Both the position numbers and the translations under genes were made by a program. A DNA stretch of 6,954 nt from Acidobacteriota bacterium (GTDB lineage Bacteria; Acidobacteriota; Vicinamibacteria; Vicinamibacterales; 2-12-FULL-66-21), in assembly GCA_013694845.1 (NCBI GenBank), contig JACDBQ010000623.1, positions 1 through 6,954 of the forward strand, read 5' to 3'. This document shows positions 1 to 5,196 of this stretch, piece after piece. The notes below the pieces were generated by a model that was not told the origin of the DNA, made no database searches, and saw nothing but the letters and a program-made list of their open reading frames with translations. Numbering within the stretch: the first letter of the stretch is position 1; every line of letters begins with the position of its first letter.

Positions 1-213
1 GATGTGTGGATGATCGAGCGCCGAAATCGCGCGCGCTTCACGGTCAAAGCGCTCGCGATACGCCGGATCCAATGCGGCGGCGCCGGCGATCACCTTGATC
101 GCGACGACGCGGTCCAGCCGCGTGTCGCGAGCCCGGTAGACCTCGCCCATGCCGCCGGCTCCGATTGAGGAATGAATCTCGTACGGACCGAGCCGACTGC
201 CAGCTGGTTTCAC
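1..213 (-). CDS. Serine/threonine protein kinase, N-terminal part (cut by window edge)
   Basis: The 71 visible codons encode the start of the N-lobe of a Hanks-type (PknB-like) Ser/Thr kinase, which transfers phosphate from ATP to Ser/Thr on target proteins. The glycine-rich loop IGAGGMGEVY lies at residues 17-26. VAIK at 37-40 supplies the ATP-anchoring Lys40, and FDREARAISALDHPHI at 56-71 contains the alpha-C glutamate (Glu59) that pairs with that lysine. The catalytic HRD and DFG motifs and any membrane or sensor domain lie beyond base 1. The start is GTG at 213-211, preceded by AGGAG (+ strand 221-225) with 7-base spacing; the LGPYEI opening is where this family normally begins. A -10-like TAAAAT lies 33 bases upstream of the start. 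The kinase family call is firm; the substrate cannot be told. Confidence 0.93.
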   Translation of the reverse strand, partial: MKPAGSRLGPYEIHSSIGAGGMGEVYRARDTRLDRVVAIKVIAGAAALDPAYRERFDREARAISALDHPHI

Positions 214-246
214 GCGTAGTCTCCTGGCCTGTGATGGAGGTGCGTG

Positions 247-252
247 ATTTTA
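247..252 (-). promoter_or_regulatory. Candidate -10 element for the kinase gene
   Basis: The minus strand reads TAAAAT here, 5 of 6 matches to TATAAT. A transcript starting about 7 bases on, near 240, would have a leader of roughly 27 bases containing the AGGAG ribosome binding site. No convincing -35 hexamer lies 16-18 bases upstream. The element sits in the loop of a GTGCG/CGCAC inverted repeat (240-244 and 254-258). Confidence 0.35.
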
Positions 253-269
253 GCGCACATGTTTGGCGA

Positions 270-283
270 CCTGCTCGCGCAGG
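270..283. other. Short perfect hairpin in the methyltransferase-kinase spacer
   Basis: CCTGC at 270-274 pairs with GCAGG at 279-283 across the 4-base loop TCGC. It lies downstream of the methyltransferase stop codon and upstream of the candidate kinase promoter. It lacks a following T-run on either strand, so I do not call it an intrinsic terminator. It could be a weak 3' stability stem or chance in GC-rich sequence. Confidence 0.25.
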
Positions 284-330
284 AGCGCACCCTCGTGATG
301 TGGCCCACGGGAGCGGTTCGGCTGTGGAGC

Positions 331-882
331 CTACTTGATCGTCCAGAGATAGACGTTGCGGCCGTCGACGTCGATCGTCTTCTCCGGCGGCCAGGCCTCG
401 CCCATGCTGAAGCTCTGCGAGACGACGCGGGTGCCGGGCTTCAATTCTTTCTGGAGCTTGGGCATCAGCTTCATGTTGAGCGACTGCAGCAGGTAGAGGG
501 TCACCACGGTCGCCTCCTTGATGTCGGCTTCGAACAGGTCTCCCTGCCGGATCGCCACCTTGTCGGACACTCCCATCTTCTGCGCCCGTTCCGTCGCTTC
601 TTTCACACGCTGTGGATCGATGTCGATCCCGACCGCGCGCGCCCCGTATTTCTGCGCCGCCGTCGTCACGATGATGCCGTCTCCGCAGCCCAGGTCGTAG
701 ACGACGTCGGTGGGCTTGACGTCAGCGAGCTTGAGCATCGCATCGACCACCGCCGGGGGGGTCGGCACCCAGTGAATATCCGGACGGCGCAGCGGCGCCT
801 GGGTCTGCCCCTGTTGCGCGGCGATCGGCAGAACGGACACGACAGCCGCCAGAAGTACCGAAGCAATCACACGAAATCTCAT
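331..882 (-). CDS. Exported class I SAM-dependent methyltransferase
   Basis: The 183-residue protein starts with a Sec-type signal peptide: MRFR, a hydrophobic stretch at about 5-20, and a likely signal peptidase I site after IAA (residue 22). There is no lipobox cysteine. A Rossmann-fold methyltransferase domain follows. Motif I, DLGCGDG, is at 63-69, the acidic ribose-binding segment GIDID at 85-89, and GDLFEADI at 114-121. The pattern VPTPPAVVDAML before motif I, then TLYLLQ, PKL and PGTRVVSQSFSMGEAW, resembles FAM173/ATPSc-KMT-type protein-lysine methyltransferases; that is recognition from memory, and the substrate is unknown. The start ATG has GGGAG about 7 bases upstream. The gene lies 67 bases downstream of the HD hydrolase gene and may be cotranscribed with it. 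Export is odd because SAM is made in the cytoplasm; the hydrophobic segment might instead act as a membrane anchor. Confidence 0.88.
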   Translation of the reverse strand: MRFRVIASVLLAAVVSVLPIAAQQGQTQAPLRRPDIHWVPTPPAVVDAMLKLADVKPTDVVYDLGCGDGIIVTTAAQKYGARAVGIDIDPQRVKEATERAQKMGVSDKVAIRQGDLFEADIKEATVVTLYLLQSLNMKLMPKLQKELKPGTRVVSQSFSMGEAWPPEKTIDVDGRNVYLWTIK

Positions 883-894
883 TTGGATTCTCCC

Positions 895-950
895 GATCCC
901 CGATCACTAATCACTAATCCGCATCTCGCATCCCGCACCCCGCACCCCGC
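895..950. repeat. Degenerate 7-base tandem array between HD hydrolase and methyltransferase genes
   Basis: Eight consecutive 7-base units in constant phase read GATCCCC, GATCACT, AATCACT, AATCCGC, ATCTCGC, ATCCCGC, ACCCCGC and ACCCCGC on the plus strand. Neighbouring units differ by one to four bases, so the array drifts stepwise from a GATC form to an ACCCCGC form. It reaches base 950, part of the stop codon of the HD hydrolase, and fills most of the 67-base spacer before the methyltransferase start. No function is assigned. Confidence 0.7.
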
Positions 951-1522
951 TAATATCCCATCTCCCGCTGGATCCCCTTGAGGATCCGCTCGAGCTCGTC
1001 GACCAGCTTGCCGCCGCCCGAGGCGCGAAACGAGCGCACGAGCCCCTCGTGGTACGCGATCACGTCATCCGCGGGTGCGTTGAATCGCTCCCATACCTGG
1101 TCACCGACACTGCGCAGGTCGCGTAGGATCGCATACGCATTGTGGACCTTGTCGGCAGCCGCGACCCGCAGACTTGGGCCAGGAAGCGCACGGGCGTGTT
1201 CGACATACTCCCGCTTGCGATCACTCCACGGGCGTTTCGGCGTCTCCCACGAGTCCGTGCAATCTTCCACGATCCGTGCCACGCCATCTCCGAACCGGGC
1301 CCGGATGTCCGCCAGACGGTCACGGCCACCCTGATCTTCGGCCGCATCGTGCAGGAGCGCCGCGATCGCCTCCTCCTCCGTGCCGCCGTCGTCCAGGACG
1401 ATCGACGCTACCCCCATCAGGTGACCGATGTAAGGGGCCGCGTTCCCTTTGCGCGTTTGGGCGCCATGGATTTCGCGGGCGTAACGAAAGGCGTCCTCGA
1501 ACCTGGCGGTGAGCTTCGTCAT
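950..1522 (-). CDS. Small HD-domain hydrolase, RelA/SpoT- or MESH1-like (putative alarmone hydrolase)
   Basis: The 190-residue protein is a single HD domain with every metal and catalytic residue of the ppGpp hydrolase family. It has IHGAQTRKGNAAPYIGHL at 18-35 (metal ligand His34), LLHDAAED at 56-63 (His58-Asp59 and the Glu62-Asp63 pair) and ADKVHNA at 123-129 (Asp124, with Asn128 near the base pocket). There is no synthetase, TGS or ACT domain, so it fits a stand-alone small alarmone hydrolase removing the 3' pyrophosphate of (p)ppGpp or related nucleotides. The substrate is inferred, since related HD proteins hydrolyse other nucleotides. It is predicted cytosolic. The start ATG follows GAGGAG (+ strand 1531-1536) with 8-base spacing. 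No synthetase partner is visible nearby, so a toxin-antidote pair is unsupported here. Confidence 0.88.
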   Translation of the reverse strand: MTKLTARFEDAFRYAREIHGAQTRKGNAAPYIGHLMGVASIVLDDGGTEEEAIAALLHDAAEDQGGRDRLADIRARFGDGVARIVEDCTDSWETPKRPWSDRKREYVEHARALPGPSLRVAAADKVHNAYAILRDLRSVGDQVWERFNAPADDVIAYHEGLVRSFRASGGGKLVDELERILKGIQREMGY

Positions 1523-1543
1523 CCCGTTCGCTCCTCGGTGACT

Positions 1544-1549
1544 ATTCTA
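1544..1549 (-). promoter_or_regulatory. Candidate -10 element for the HD hydrolase gene
   Basis: The minus strand reads TAGAAT, 5 of 6 matches to TATAAT. A start point about 7 bases downstream would leave a leader of roughly 15 bases opening almost at the GAGGAG ribosome binding site. No good -35 hexamer precedes it, as with the other -10-like elements in this window. Confidence 0.35.
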
Positions 1550-1568
1550 GGGCACGGCAACATCCTCG

Positions 1569-1642
1569 CACCGGTTCGACACTGTTAAACACGGCTTTCT
1601 GCCACGGTTCAACACAGTTCAACACGGTCAACCACGGATCAC
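1569..1642. repeat. Degenerate ~10-base tandem array, CACGGTTCAA type
   Basis: In the divergent spacer between the HD hydrolase and proX genes, successive units begin with CAC. CACCGGTTCGA (1569) and CACTGTTAAA (1580) come first, then CACGGCTTTC (1590). After three extra bases come CACGGTTCAA (1603), CACAGTTCAA (1613), CACGGTCAAC (1623) and CACGGATCAC (1633). The last four are in strict 10-base phase. The stretch 1601-1615 is the exact reverse complement of 4924-4938 and of 4944-4958. No function is known to me; the helical-pitch period could give phased protein contacts, but that is speculation. Confidence 0.7.
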
Positions 1643-1677
1643 GCCTTGGCCATCGGACACGGTTCTCCTAGCTATCC

Positions 1678-1704
1678 GCATCCCGCATCCCGCATCCCGA
1701 TCCC
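1678..1704. repeat. 7-base tandem array, GCATCCC type
   Basis: Three perfect GCATCCC units (1678, 1685, 1692) are followed by a partial GATCCC at 1699-1704. The unit matches one in the array at 921-948. It lies between the decamer array and the proX promoter region, in the same divergent spacer. Confidence 0.75.
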
Positions 1705-1738
1705 GGACCACGGAGAAGTGCATGTAGTCTCCGGACAC

Positions 1739-1744
1739 TATGAT
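1739..1744 (+). promoter_or_regulatory. Candidate -10 element placing proX on a leaderless transcript
   Basis: TATGAT matches TATAAT in 5 of 6 positions and is followed by exactly 7 bases and then ATG at 1752. This is the spacing of leaderless promoters, where transcription starts at the A of the start codon. Neither ATG 1740 nor ATG 1752 has a normally spaced Shine-Dalgarno sequence, although GGTGA at 1745-1749 lies just before 1752. Confidence 0.35.
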
Positions 1745-1751
1745 GGTGACC

Positions 1752-2243
1752 ATGGACGAGCTTGCCGGACTGGTCTTCCACGCTTTACAGGCGCTCGGTA
1801 TCGCTCACGATCGTTACGAGCATCCTCCGGTCTTCACAACCGAGGACGTCGAGCGCTACTGGCGCGACATTCCAGCGACGCCGGTCAAGAATCTGTTCCT
1901 GCGGAACAAGAAGGGTGACCGGCACTACCTGGTGATCGTCGGGGTGGATAAACGGGTGGACCTTCAACAACTCGTCAAGCTCGTGGGAGATGATCGACTG
2001 AGCTTCGGATCGGCCGATCGGCTGATGACAACCCTGGGCTTGACCCCCGGGTCCGTCTCACCATTCGGGTTGCTGCACCGGGGCAGTCGCGATGTGCGGG
2101 TGATTATCGATGCGGATCTCCGCGGGACCGCGCGGCTGATCTTTCATCCGAACGTCAACACCGCCAGCGTGACGATCTCGTTCGCCGACCTGGAGAAATT
2201 CCTGGCGTCGCGAGGCAACGCGGTGCGTTTCCTCAGCCTATGA
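1752..2243 (+). CDS. proX: Prolyl-tRNA editing protein, ProX / ProXp-ala family (YbaK fold)
   Basis: The 163-residue product is a free-standing trans-editing deacylase of the YbaK/ProRS-INS fold. Members hydrolyse mischarged tRNA(Pro), typically Ala-tRNA(Pro), in the cytosol and so limit mistranslation of proline codons. Diagnostic segments are HPPVFTTEDV at 24-33 and KNLFLRNKKGDRHYLVIV at 46-63, whose lysine is the conserved catalytic-pocket residue. The loop LSFGSADRLMTTLGLTPGSVSPFGL (83-107) carries the family TPGSVSPF motif, and FHPNVNTAS (131-139) supplies another conserved pocket histidine. Length is normal. I chose MDEL at 1752 because it fits the family N-terminus and lies 7 bases after TATGAT; in-frame ATGs at 1740 and 1743 would add 4 or 3 residues. 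Specificity for Ala rather than Cys is inferred from the ProX-type motifs. Confidence 0.9.
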   Translation: MDELAGLVFHALQALGIAHDRYEHPPVFTTEDVERYWRDIPATPVKNLFLRNKKGDRHYLVIVGVDKRVDLQQLVKLVGDDRLSFGSADRLMTTLGLTPGSVSPFGLLHRGSRDVRVIIDADLRGTARLIFHPNVNTASVTISFADLEKFLASRGNAVRFLSL

Positions 2244-2283
2244 CGCGCCCAGAAAACCGGCGACCCCCGAAGCCAACCCGTGG

Positions 2284-2311
2284 CACGTCGCACGTCGCAC
2301 CTCGCACGTCT
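2284..2311. repeat. 7-base tandem array in the proX-typA convergent gap
   Basis: Four units in strict phase read CACGTCG, CACGTCG, CACCTCG and CACGTCT. The array ends one base before the typA stop codon (2313-2315). The remaining convergent gap (2244-2283) shows no clear intrinsic terminator for either gene. Confidence 0.75.
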
Positions 2312-2312
2312 T

Positions 2313-4154
2313 TTACTCCGCGCTCCGCTTGGGCCGCATGTTGCTCTGCAGGATCCGCTTGCGGATGCGGATGTTGTGCGGCGTGACCTCGACGAGCTCA
2401 TCGTCGTTGATCCATTCGATCGCCTGTTCGAGACCGAGCTTGCGCGGCGGAATCAGCCGAACCGCTTCGTCCGCGCCGGAAGAGCGCATGTTCGTCTGCT
2501 TCTTCTCCTTCGTCACGTTGACGTCCATGTCGGCGGCGCGGGCGTTCTCGCCGATGATCATGCCTTCGTAGACCGGCGAGACAGGATCGATAAAGATTTC
2601 ACCGCGCTCCTGCAGGTTCCAGATGGCGAAGGCCGTGGTGATACCCACGCGATCCGCGACCAGGGCGCCCGTGGCGCGTGACGCGATGGCGCCGTGCCAG
2701 GGCTCCCAGCCGGAGAACAGGGTGTTCATGATGCCGGTGCCTCTCGTGTCGGTGAGGAACTGCGAGCGAAACCCGATCAGGCCTCGCGCCGGGATGCGGA
2801 ACTCGAGACGCACACGCCCGCTGCCGTTGTTGACCATCTTGGTCATGCTTCCTTTCCGCATGCCGATGGCGGCGATGACGACGCCCTGGAATTCCTCGGC
2901 GACGTCGATCACCAGCTCCTCGACCGGTTCGACAATCTTGCCGTTCACTTCCTTCGTCACGATATCGGGACGGGACACCTGGAGCTCGAAGCCCTCCCGG
3001 CGCATCATCTCGATCAGGATGGAGAGCTGCAGCTCGCCGCGGCCGAGCACTTTCATCTGCTCGGGCGTGTCGGTCGGCTCGACTCGGATGGAGACATTGC
3101 CGAGGAGCTCACGCTCCAGGCGATCCTTGATCTGCCGCGAGGTCACGAACTGGCCATCCCGGCCCGACATCGGTGAGGTGTTGACGCCGAAGATCATCGA
3201 GACGGTCGGCTCGTCGATCGCGATCACAGGCATTGCCTGTCGGTGCTCGACGTCGGCAATCGTCTCCCCGATCGTGATGTCTTCGATGCCGGCCAGGCAG
3301 ACGATGTCGCCGGCCGCGGCCTCGGTAATGTCGATGCGTCGGAGTCCTTCGAAGGCGAACAGCTTGGTGACCCTGGTTTCCTGGACCCGGCGGTCCAGCT
3401 TGCAGACGGCCACCAGGTCGCCGATCTTGACGCGACCATTGAAAATCCGGCCGATCGCGATGCGGCCGAGGTAGTCGCTCGAATCGAGATTCGCCACCAG
3501 CATCTGGAGCGGTGCCTCGGGGTCTCCCTTCGGCGGTGGAACCGCAGACACGATCGCGTCGAAGAGCGGACGAAGATCCTCTCCCGGCGTATCCATCGAC
3601 AGGCTGGATGTGCCGGCTCGCGCGCTGGTGTAAAGGATCGGGAAATCGAGCTGCTCTTCGGCCGCATCGAGGTCGATGAAGAGGTCGAACACCTCATTCA
3701 GCACCTCCTGGATCCGTGCGTCCGGCCGGTCGATCTTGTTGATCACCACGATCGGCGTCAGCCGCCGCTCGAGCGCCTTCCTCAGCACGAACCGCGTCTG
3801 CGGCAACGGACCTTCCGAGGCGTCGACGAGCAGCAGCACTCCGTCGACCATCGCGAGCACACGCTCGACTTCGCCTCCGAAGTCGGCGTGCCCGGGTGTA
3901 TCGACGATATTGATCAGCAGATCTTTGTAATGAACGGCGGTGTTCTTCGCGAGGATCGTGATGCCCCGTTCACGCTCGAGGTCGGTGTTGTCCATCGCCC
4001 GTTCGGCAACCCGCTCGTTGGCCCGAAATGTACCGCTCTGATACAGGAGCGCATCGACGAGGGTCGTTTTGCCATGGTCGACGTGGGCGATGATGGCGAC
4101 GTTCCGGCGGAGCGGGTTAGCTACTGTGGAGGCGGTCTTTGCGTGTGCGGGCAT
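2313..4154 (-). CDS. typA: Translational GTPase TypA/BipA
   Basis: The 613-residue product, of normal family length, is the ribosome-binding translation-factor GTPase TypA (BipA). It is known from E. coli and other bacteria for roles in large-subunit biogenesis, stress and cold adaptation. All GTPase motifs are intact: AHVDHGKT at 23-30, RGITI at 63-67, DTPGH at 85-89, NKID at 139-142 and SAR at 177-179. After the G domain come a beta-barrel domain (LQMLVANLDSSDYLGRIAIGRI), the EF-G-like domains (GRGELQLSILIEMMRREGFEL) and the TypA-specific C-terminal domain, including PVSPVYEGMIIGE and the ending EWINDDELVEVTPHNIRIRK. The frame stays open 82 codons further upstream to 4400, but that extension translates repeats and the start of the next gene. 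The ATG at 4154-4152, opening MPAHAKTASTVANPLRRN, fits the family. It has no spaced Shine-Dalgarno sequence; a TATACT lies 6 bases before it. Confidence 0.97.
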   Translation of the reverse strand: MPAHAKTASTVANPLRRNVAIIAHVDHGKTTLVDALLYQSGTFRANERVAERAMDNTDLERERGITILAKNTAVHYKDLLINIVDTPGHADFGGEVERVLAMVDGVLLLVDASEGPLPQTRFVLRKALERRLTPIVVINKIDRPDARIQEVLNEVFDLFIDLDAAEEQLDFPILYTSARAGTSSLSMDTPGEDLRPLFDAIVSAVPPPKGDPEAPLQMLVANLDSSDYLGRIAIGRIFNGRVKIGDLVAVCKLDRRVQETRVTKLFAFEGLRRIDITEAAAGDIVCLAGIEDITIGETIADVEHRQAMPVIAIDEPTVSMIFGVNTSPMSGRDGQFVTSRQIKDRLERELLGNVSIRVEPTDTPEQMKVLGRGELQLSILIEMMRREGFELQVSRPDIVTKEVNGKIVEPVEELVIDVAEEFQGVVIAAIGMRKGSMTKMVNNGSGRVRLEFRIPARGLIGFRSQFLTDTRGTGIMNTLFSGWEPWHGAIASRATGALVADRVGITTAFAIWNLQERGEIFIDPVSPVYEGMIIGENARAADMDVNVTKEKKQTNMRSSGADEAVRLIPPRKLGLEQAIEWINDDELVEVTPHNIRIRKRILQSNMRPKRSAE

Positions 4155-4160
4155 CCCTTC

Positions 4161-4166
4161 AGTATA
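4161..4166 (-). promoter_or_regulatory. Candidate -10 element placing typA on a leaderless transcript
   Basis: The minus strand reads TATACT, 5 of 6 matches to TATAAT, then GAAGGG, then the typA ATG. The 6-base gap puts the expected transcription start on or next to the start codon. AAGGG touches the ATG and is too close for a normal Shine-Dalgarno interaction. No -35 hexamer at 16-18 bases is convincing. The element directly follows the GGTTCC array. Confidence 0.4.
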
Positions 4167-4167
4167 C

Positions 4168-4265
4168 GGGTTCCAAAGGGTTGCAATGGTTCCAGGGATT
4201 CGAGGTCCAATACCGGAACCAAGAACCGCTTGGAACCTCTGGAACCTGCTGGAACCCCTGGGACC
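4168..4265. repeat. GGAACC / GGTTCC short-unit array between the outer-membrane gene and typA
   Basis: Read on the plus strand, GGAACC recurs at 4215, 4232, 4241 and 4251, with GAACC at 4223 and GGACC at 4261. The last four starts are 9-10 bases apart. GGGTTCC at 4168 and GGTTCC at 4188 are in inverted orientation, so folding is possible: 4188-4197 (GGTTCCAGGG) is complementary to 4256-4265 (CCCTGGGACC) except for one wobble position. The array fills most of the 115-base spacer and ends 4 bases from the outer-membrane gene's stop codon. The core GAACC is shared with the unit at 4917-4956. Confidence 0.7.
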
Positions 4266-4269
4266 TTTG

Positions 4270-4830
4270 TCACCGCTTGATCCAGAAAGTGAGCCCCCCG
4301 TAGAGTCTCCAGTGATCCGGGGCGAGGTCGTTGACCTGGAATCGCCGCAGATCCGCCCGTGCGACCAGCCGCTCACCCACGGGCACCTTGACACCTCCAC
4401 CGATATTCCAGGCCACCTCGGTGCTCGACTCCTGCGAGAGCAAAATCAGCGCTTCGTCATCGGCGTTGACGCTCGATCGTTCCCACCCCAGGCCGCCGAT
4501 TGCGTACGGCGTGACCCGCGGCGCATTGAAGTGATAGATCACGTTGGCGTTGATGTTGGTGAGTGACCAGTCGATCGCGTCGTCGTCGCCGACCACGTCG
4601 AACACCCGGCCCACTTCAAACTCGAACCCGAGATGCCGCGTCCAGTCGTAGCCAATGGCGCCGCCGATGCCCAGGCTGCTGCCGAGATCGTTGGACGTGC
4701 CGAATGAAACACTCAGGAACGGTGTAGCTGTTACCGTGTTGGGCTCGACTACCGACTGTGCATGCGCCGCCGTCGGAATGAATACCGTAACCGCCGCCAG
4801 AGCGGCGCCCGAAACAAGTGAACGAATCAA
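4270..4830 (-). CDS. Small outer-membrane beta-barrel protein (OmpW/OMP_b-brl type)
   Basis: The 186-residue product is a predicted outer-membrane porin-like barrel of unknown cargo. It opens with a Sec signal peptide (IRSLVSGAALAAVTVFIPT, cleavage after AHA at residue 24). About 160 residues of alternating, glycine- and aromatic-rich strands follow, such as SLGIGGAIGYDW, LGFEFEVGRVFD, INANVIYHF, VTPYAIGGLGWERS, WNIGGGVKVPVGERLVARADLRRF and WRLYGGLTFWIKR. That is the right size for an eight-stranded barrel. It ends in Arg rather than the aromatic C-terminal residue common in BAM substrates. The start is TTG at 4830-4828, because a perfect AGGAGG lies 7 bases upstream and the signal peptide begins exactly there; an upstream ATG at 4917 would add 29 non-signal-like residues. 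It precedes typA by 115 bases on the same strand but appears functionally separate. Confidence 0.85.
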   Translation of the reverse strand: MIRSLVSGAALAAVTVFIPTAAHAQSVVEPNTVTATPFLSVSFGTSNDLGSSLGIGGAIGYDWTRHLGFEFEVGRVFDVVGDDDAIDWSLTNINANVIYHFNAPRVTPYAIGGLGWERSSVNADDEALILLSQESSTEVAWNIGGGVKVPVGERLVARADLRRFQVNDLAPDHWRLYGGLTFWIKR

Positions 4831-4837
4831 AGCGAAT

Positions 4838-4843
4838 CCTCCT
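4838..4843 (-). promoter_or_regulatory. Strong ribosome binding site fixing the TTG start of the outer-membrane gene
   Basis: The minus strand reads AGGAGG, a perfect anti-16S match, with 7 bases before TTG at 4830-4828. This is the strongest Shine-Dalgarno sequence in the window and decides the start in favour of TTG over the upstream ATG at 4917. Confidence 0.8.
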
Positions 4844-4916
4844 GAAGAAGAACAGTCATTGAGCCTCGACACCCTGGTGGGTGAGCCGTTGACCGGGGCC
4901 AGCCTGATCCCGATCA

Positions 4917-4958
4917 TTGAACCGTGTTGAACCGTGGCGAACCGTGTTGAACCGTGGC
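4917..4958. repeat. TTGAACCGTG decamer array with a perfect 20-base tandem duplication
   Basis: Four decamers run in phase: TTGAACCGTG (4917), TTGAACCGTG (4927), GCGAACCGTG (4937) and TTGAACCGTG (4947). They can also be read as a perfect 20-base direct duplication, 4919-4938 and 4939-4958, with the unit GAACCGTGTTGAACCGTGGC. The decamer is the exact reverse complement of CACGGTTCAA at 1603-1612 in the other divergent spacer. Confidence 0.85.
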
Positions 4959-5080
4959 TAGATCAGCCCAAGGCCCGATGTCCGTAGCTTTACCCGTGGC
5001 TTTAGACGTCACCGGCGTGCAATTCGGCTGCCTCGCGCCTCGAATGCGTCCAGGGAATCAACTAATCCGGCGCGGCCTGC

Positions 5081-5094
5081 GTCATATTGCTGAC
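5081..5094. promoter_or_regulatory. GTCA-N6-TGAC inverted repeat upstream of the sigma operon
   Basis: GTCA (5081-5084) and TGAC (5091-5094) form a symmetric site around TATTGC, with outer GC and GC bases nearly continuing the symmetry. It lies in the AT-richer part of the spacer where a promoter is expected. It could be an operator for a dimeric regulator, but four-base arms occur readily by chance. Confidence 0.25.
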
Positions 5095-5120
5095 ACGCGT
5101 GAATGTAAGCGGGCTCGACG

Positions 5121-5138
5121 GAGCAGCGGGAGCAGCGG
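5121..5138. repeat. Two perfect copies of GAGCAGCGG in the sigma-operon leader
   Basis: GAGCAGCGG occurs at 5121-5129 and 5130-5138 and is followed by GA, the start of a third unit. The sequence continues as a purine-rich tract to about 5168. Confidence 0.75.
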
Positions 5139-5196
5139 GACGGCGAGAGCGAGCGGAGAGGAGTGGGCGTGTGGCCCGACGGAACGAAGCGAGCCA

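Noticed and set aside
895..950. CRISPR-like repeats
   Set aside because: Units are 7-10 bases and contiguous, with no spacers and no cas genes.
244..981. Plus-strand open frame of 245 codons opposite the methyltransferase
   Set aside because: It is a shadow of a clear minus-strand gene and runs through the 895-950 repeat array; there is no recognisable protein family.
1569..1580. GGTTCGA resembling the tRNA T-loop (B-box)
   Set aside because: No acceptor, D or anticodon arms can be built around it; it is one unit of the decamer array.
1712..1727. Minimal ATG-TAG start-stop unit at 1722-1727 with GGAG upstream
   Set aside because: It resembles a regulatory minimal ORF, but the likely proX promoter lies downstream, so it would not be in that transcript; chance is adequate.
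2244..2315. Bidirectional intrinsic terminator in the convergent proX-typA gap
   Set aside because: There is a run of four T at 2311-2314, but no stable GC stem directly before it on either strand; the gap is mostly the 7-base array.
3243..4280. Long plus-strand open frame (345 codons) opposite typA
   Set aside because: typA is a certain gene on the other strand, and GC-rich codon use keeps the antisense frame open. The translation is Asp/Val/Arg/His-rich with no domain and no good ribosome binding site.
4155..4400. 82-codon N-terminal extension of TypA
   Set aside because: It translates the GGTTCC array and overlaps the 3' part of the outer-membrane gene; TypA proteins start near MPAHAKTASTVANPLRRN.
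4831..4917. 29-residue upstream extension of the outer-membrane protein to ATG 4917
   Set aside because: It would bury the signal peptide and ignore the perfect AGGAGG placed 7 bases before TTG 4830.
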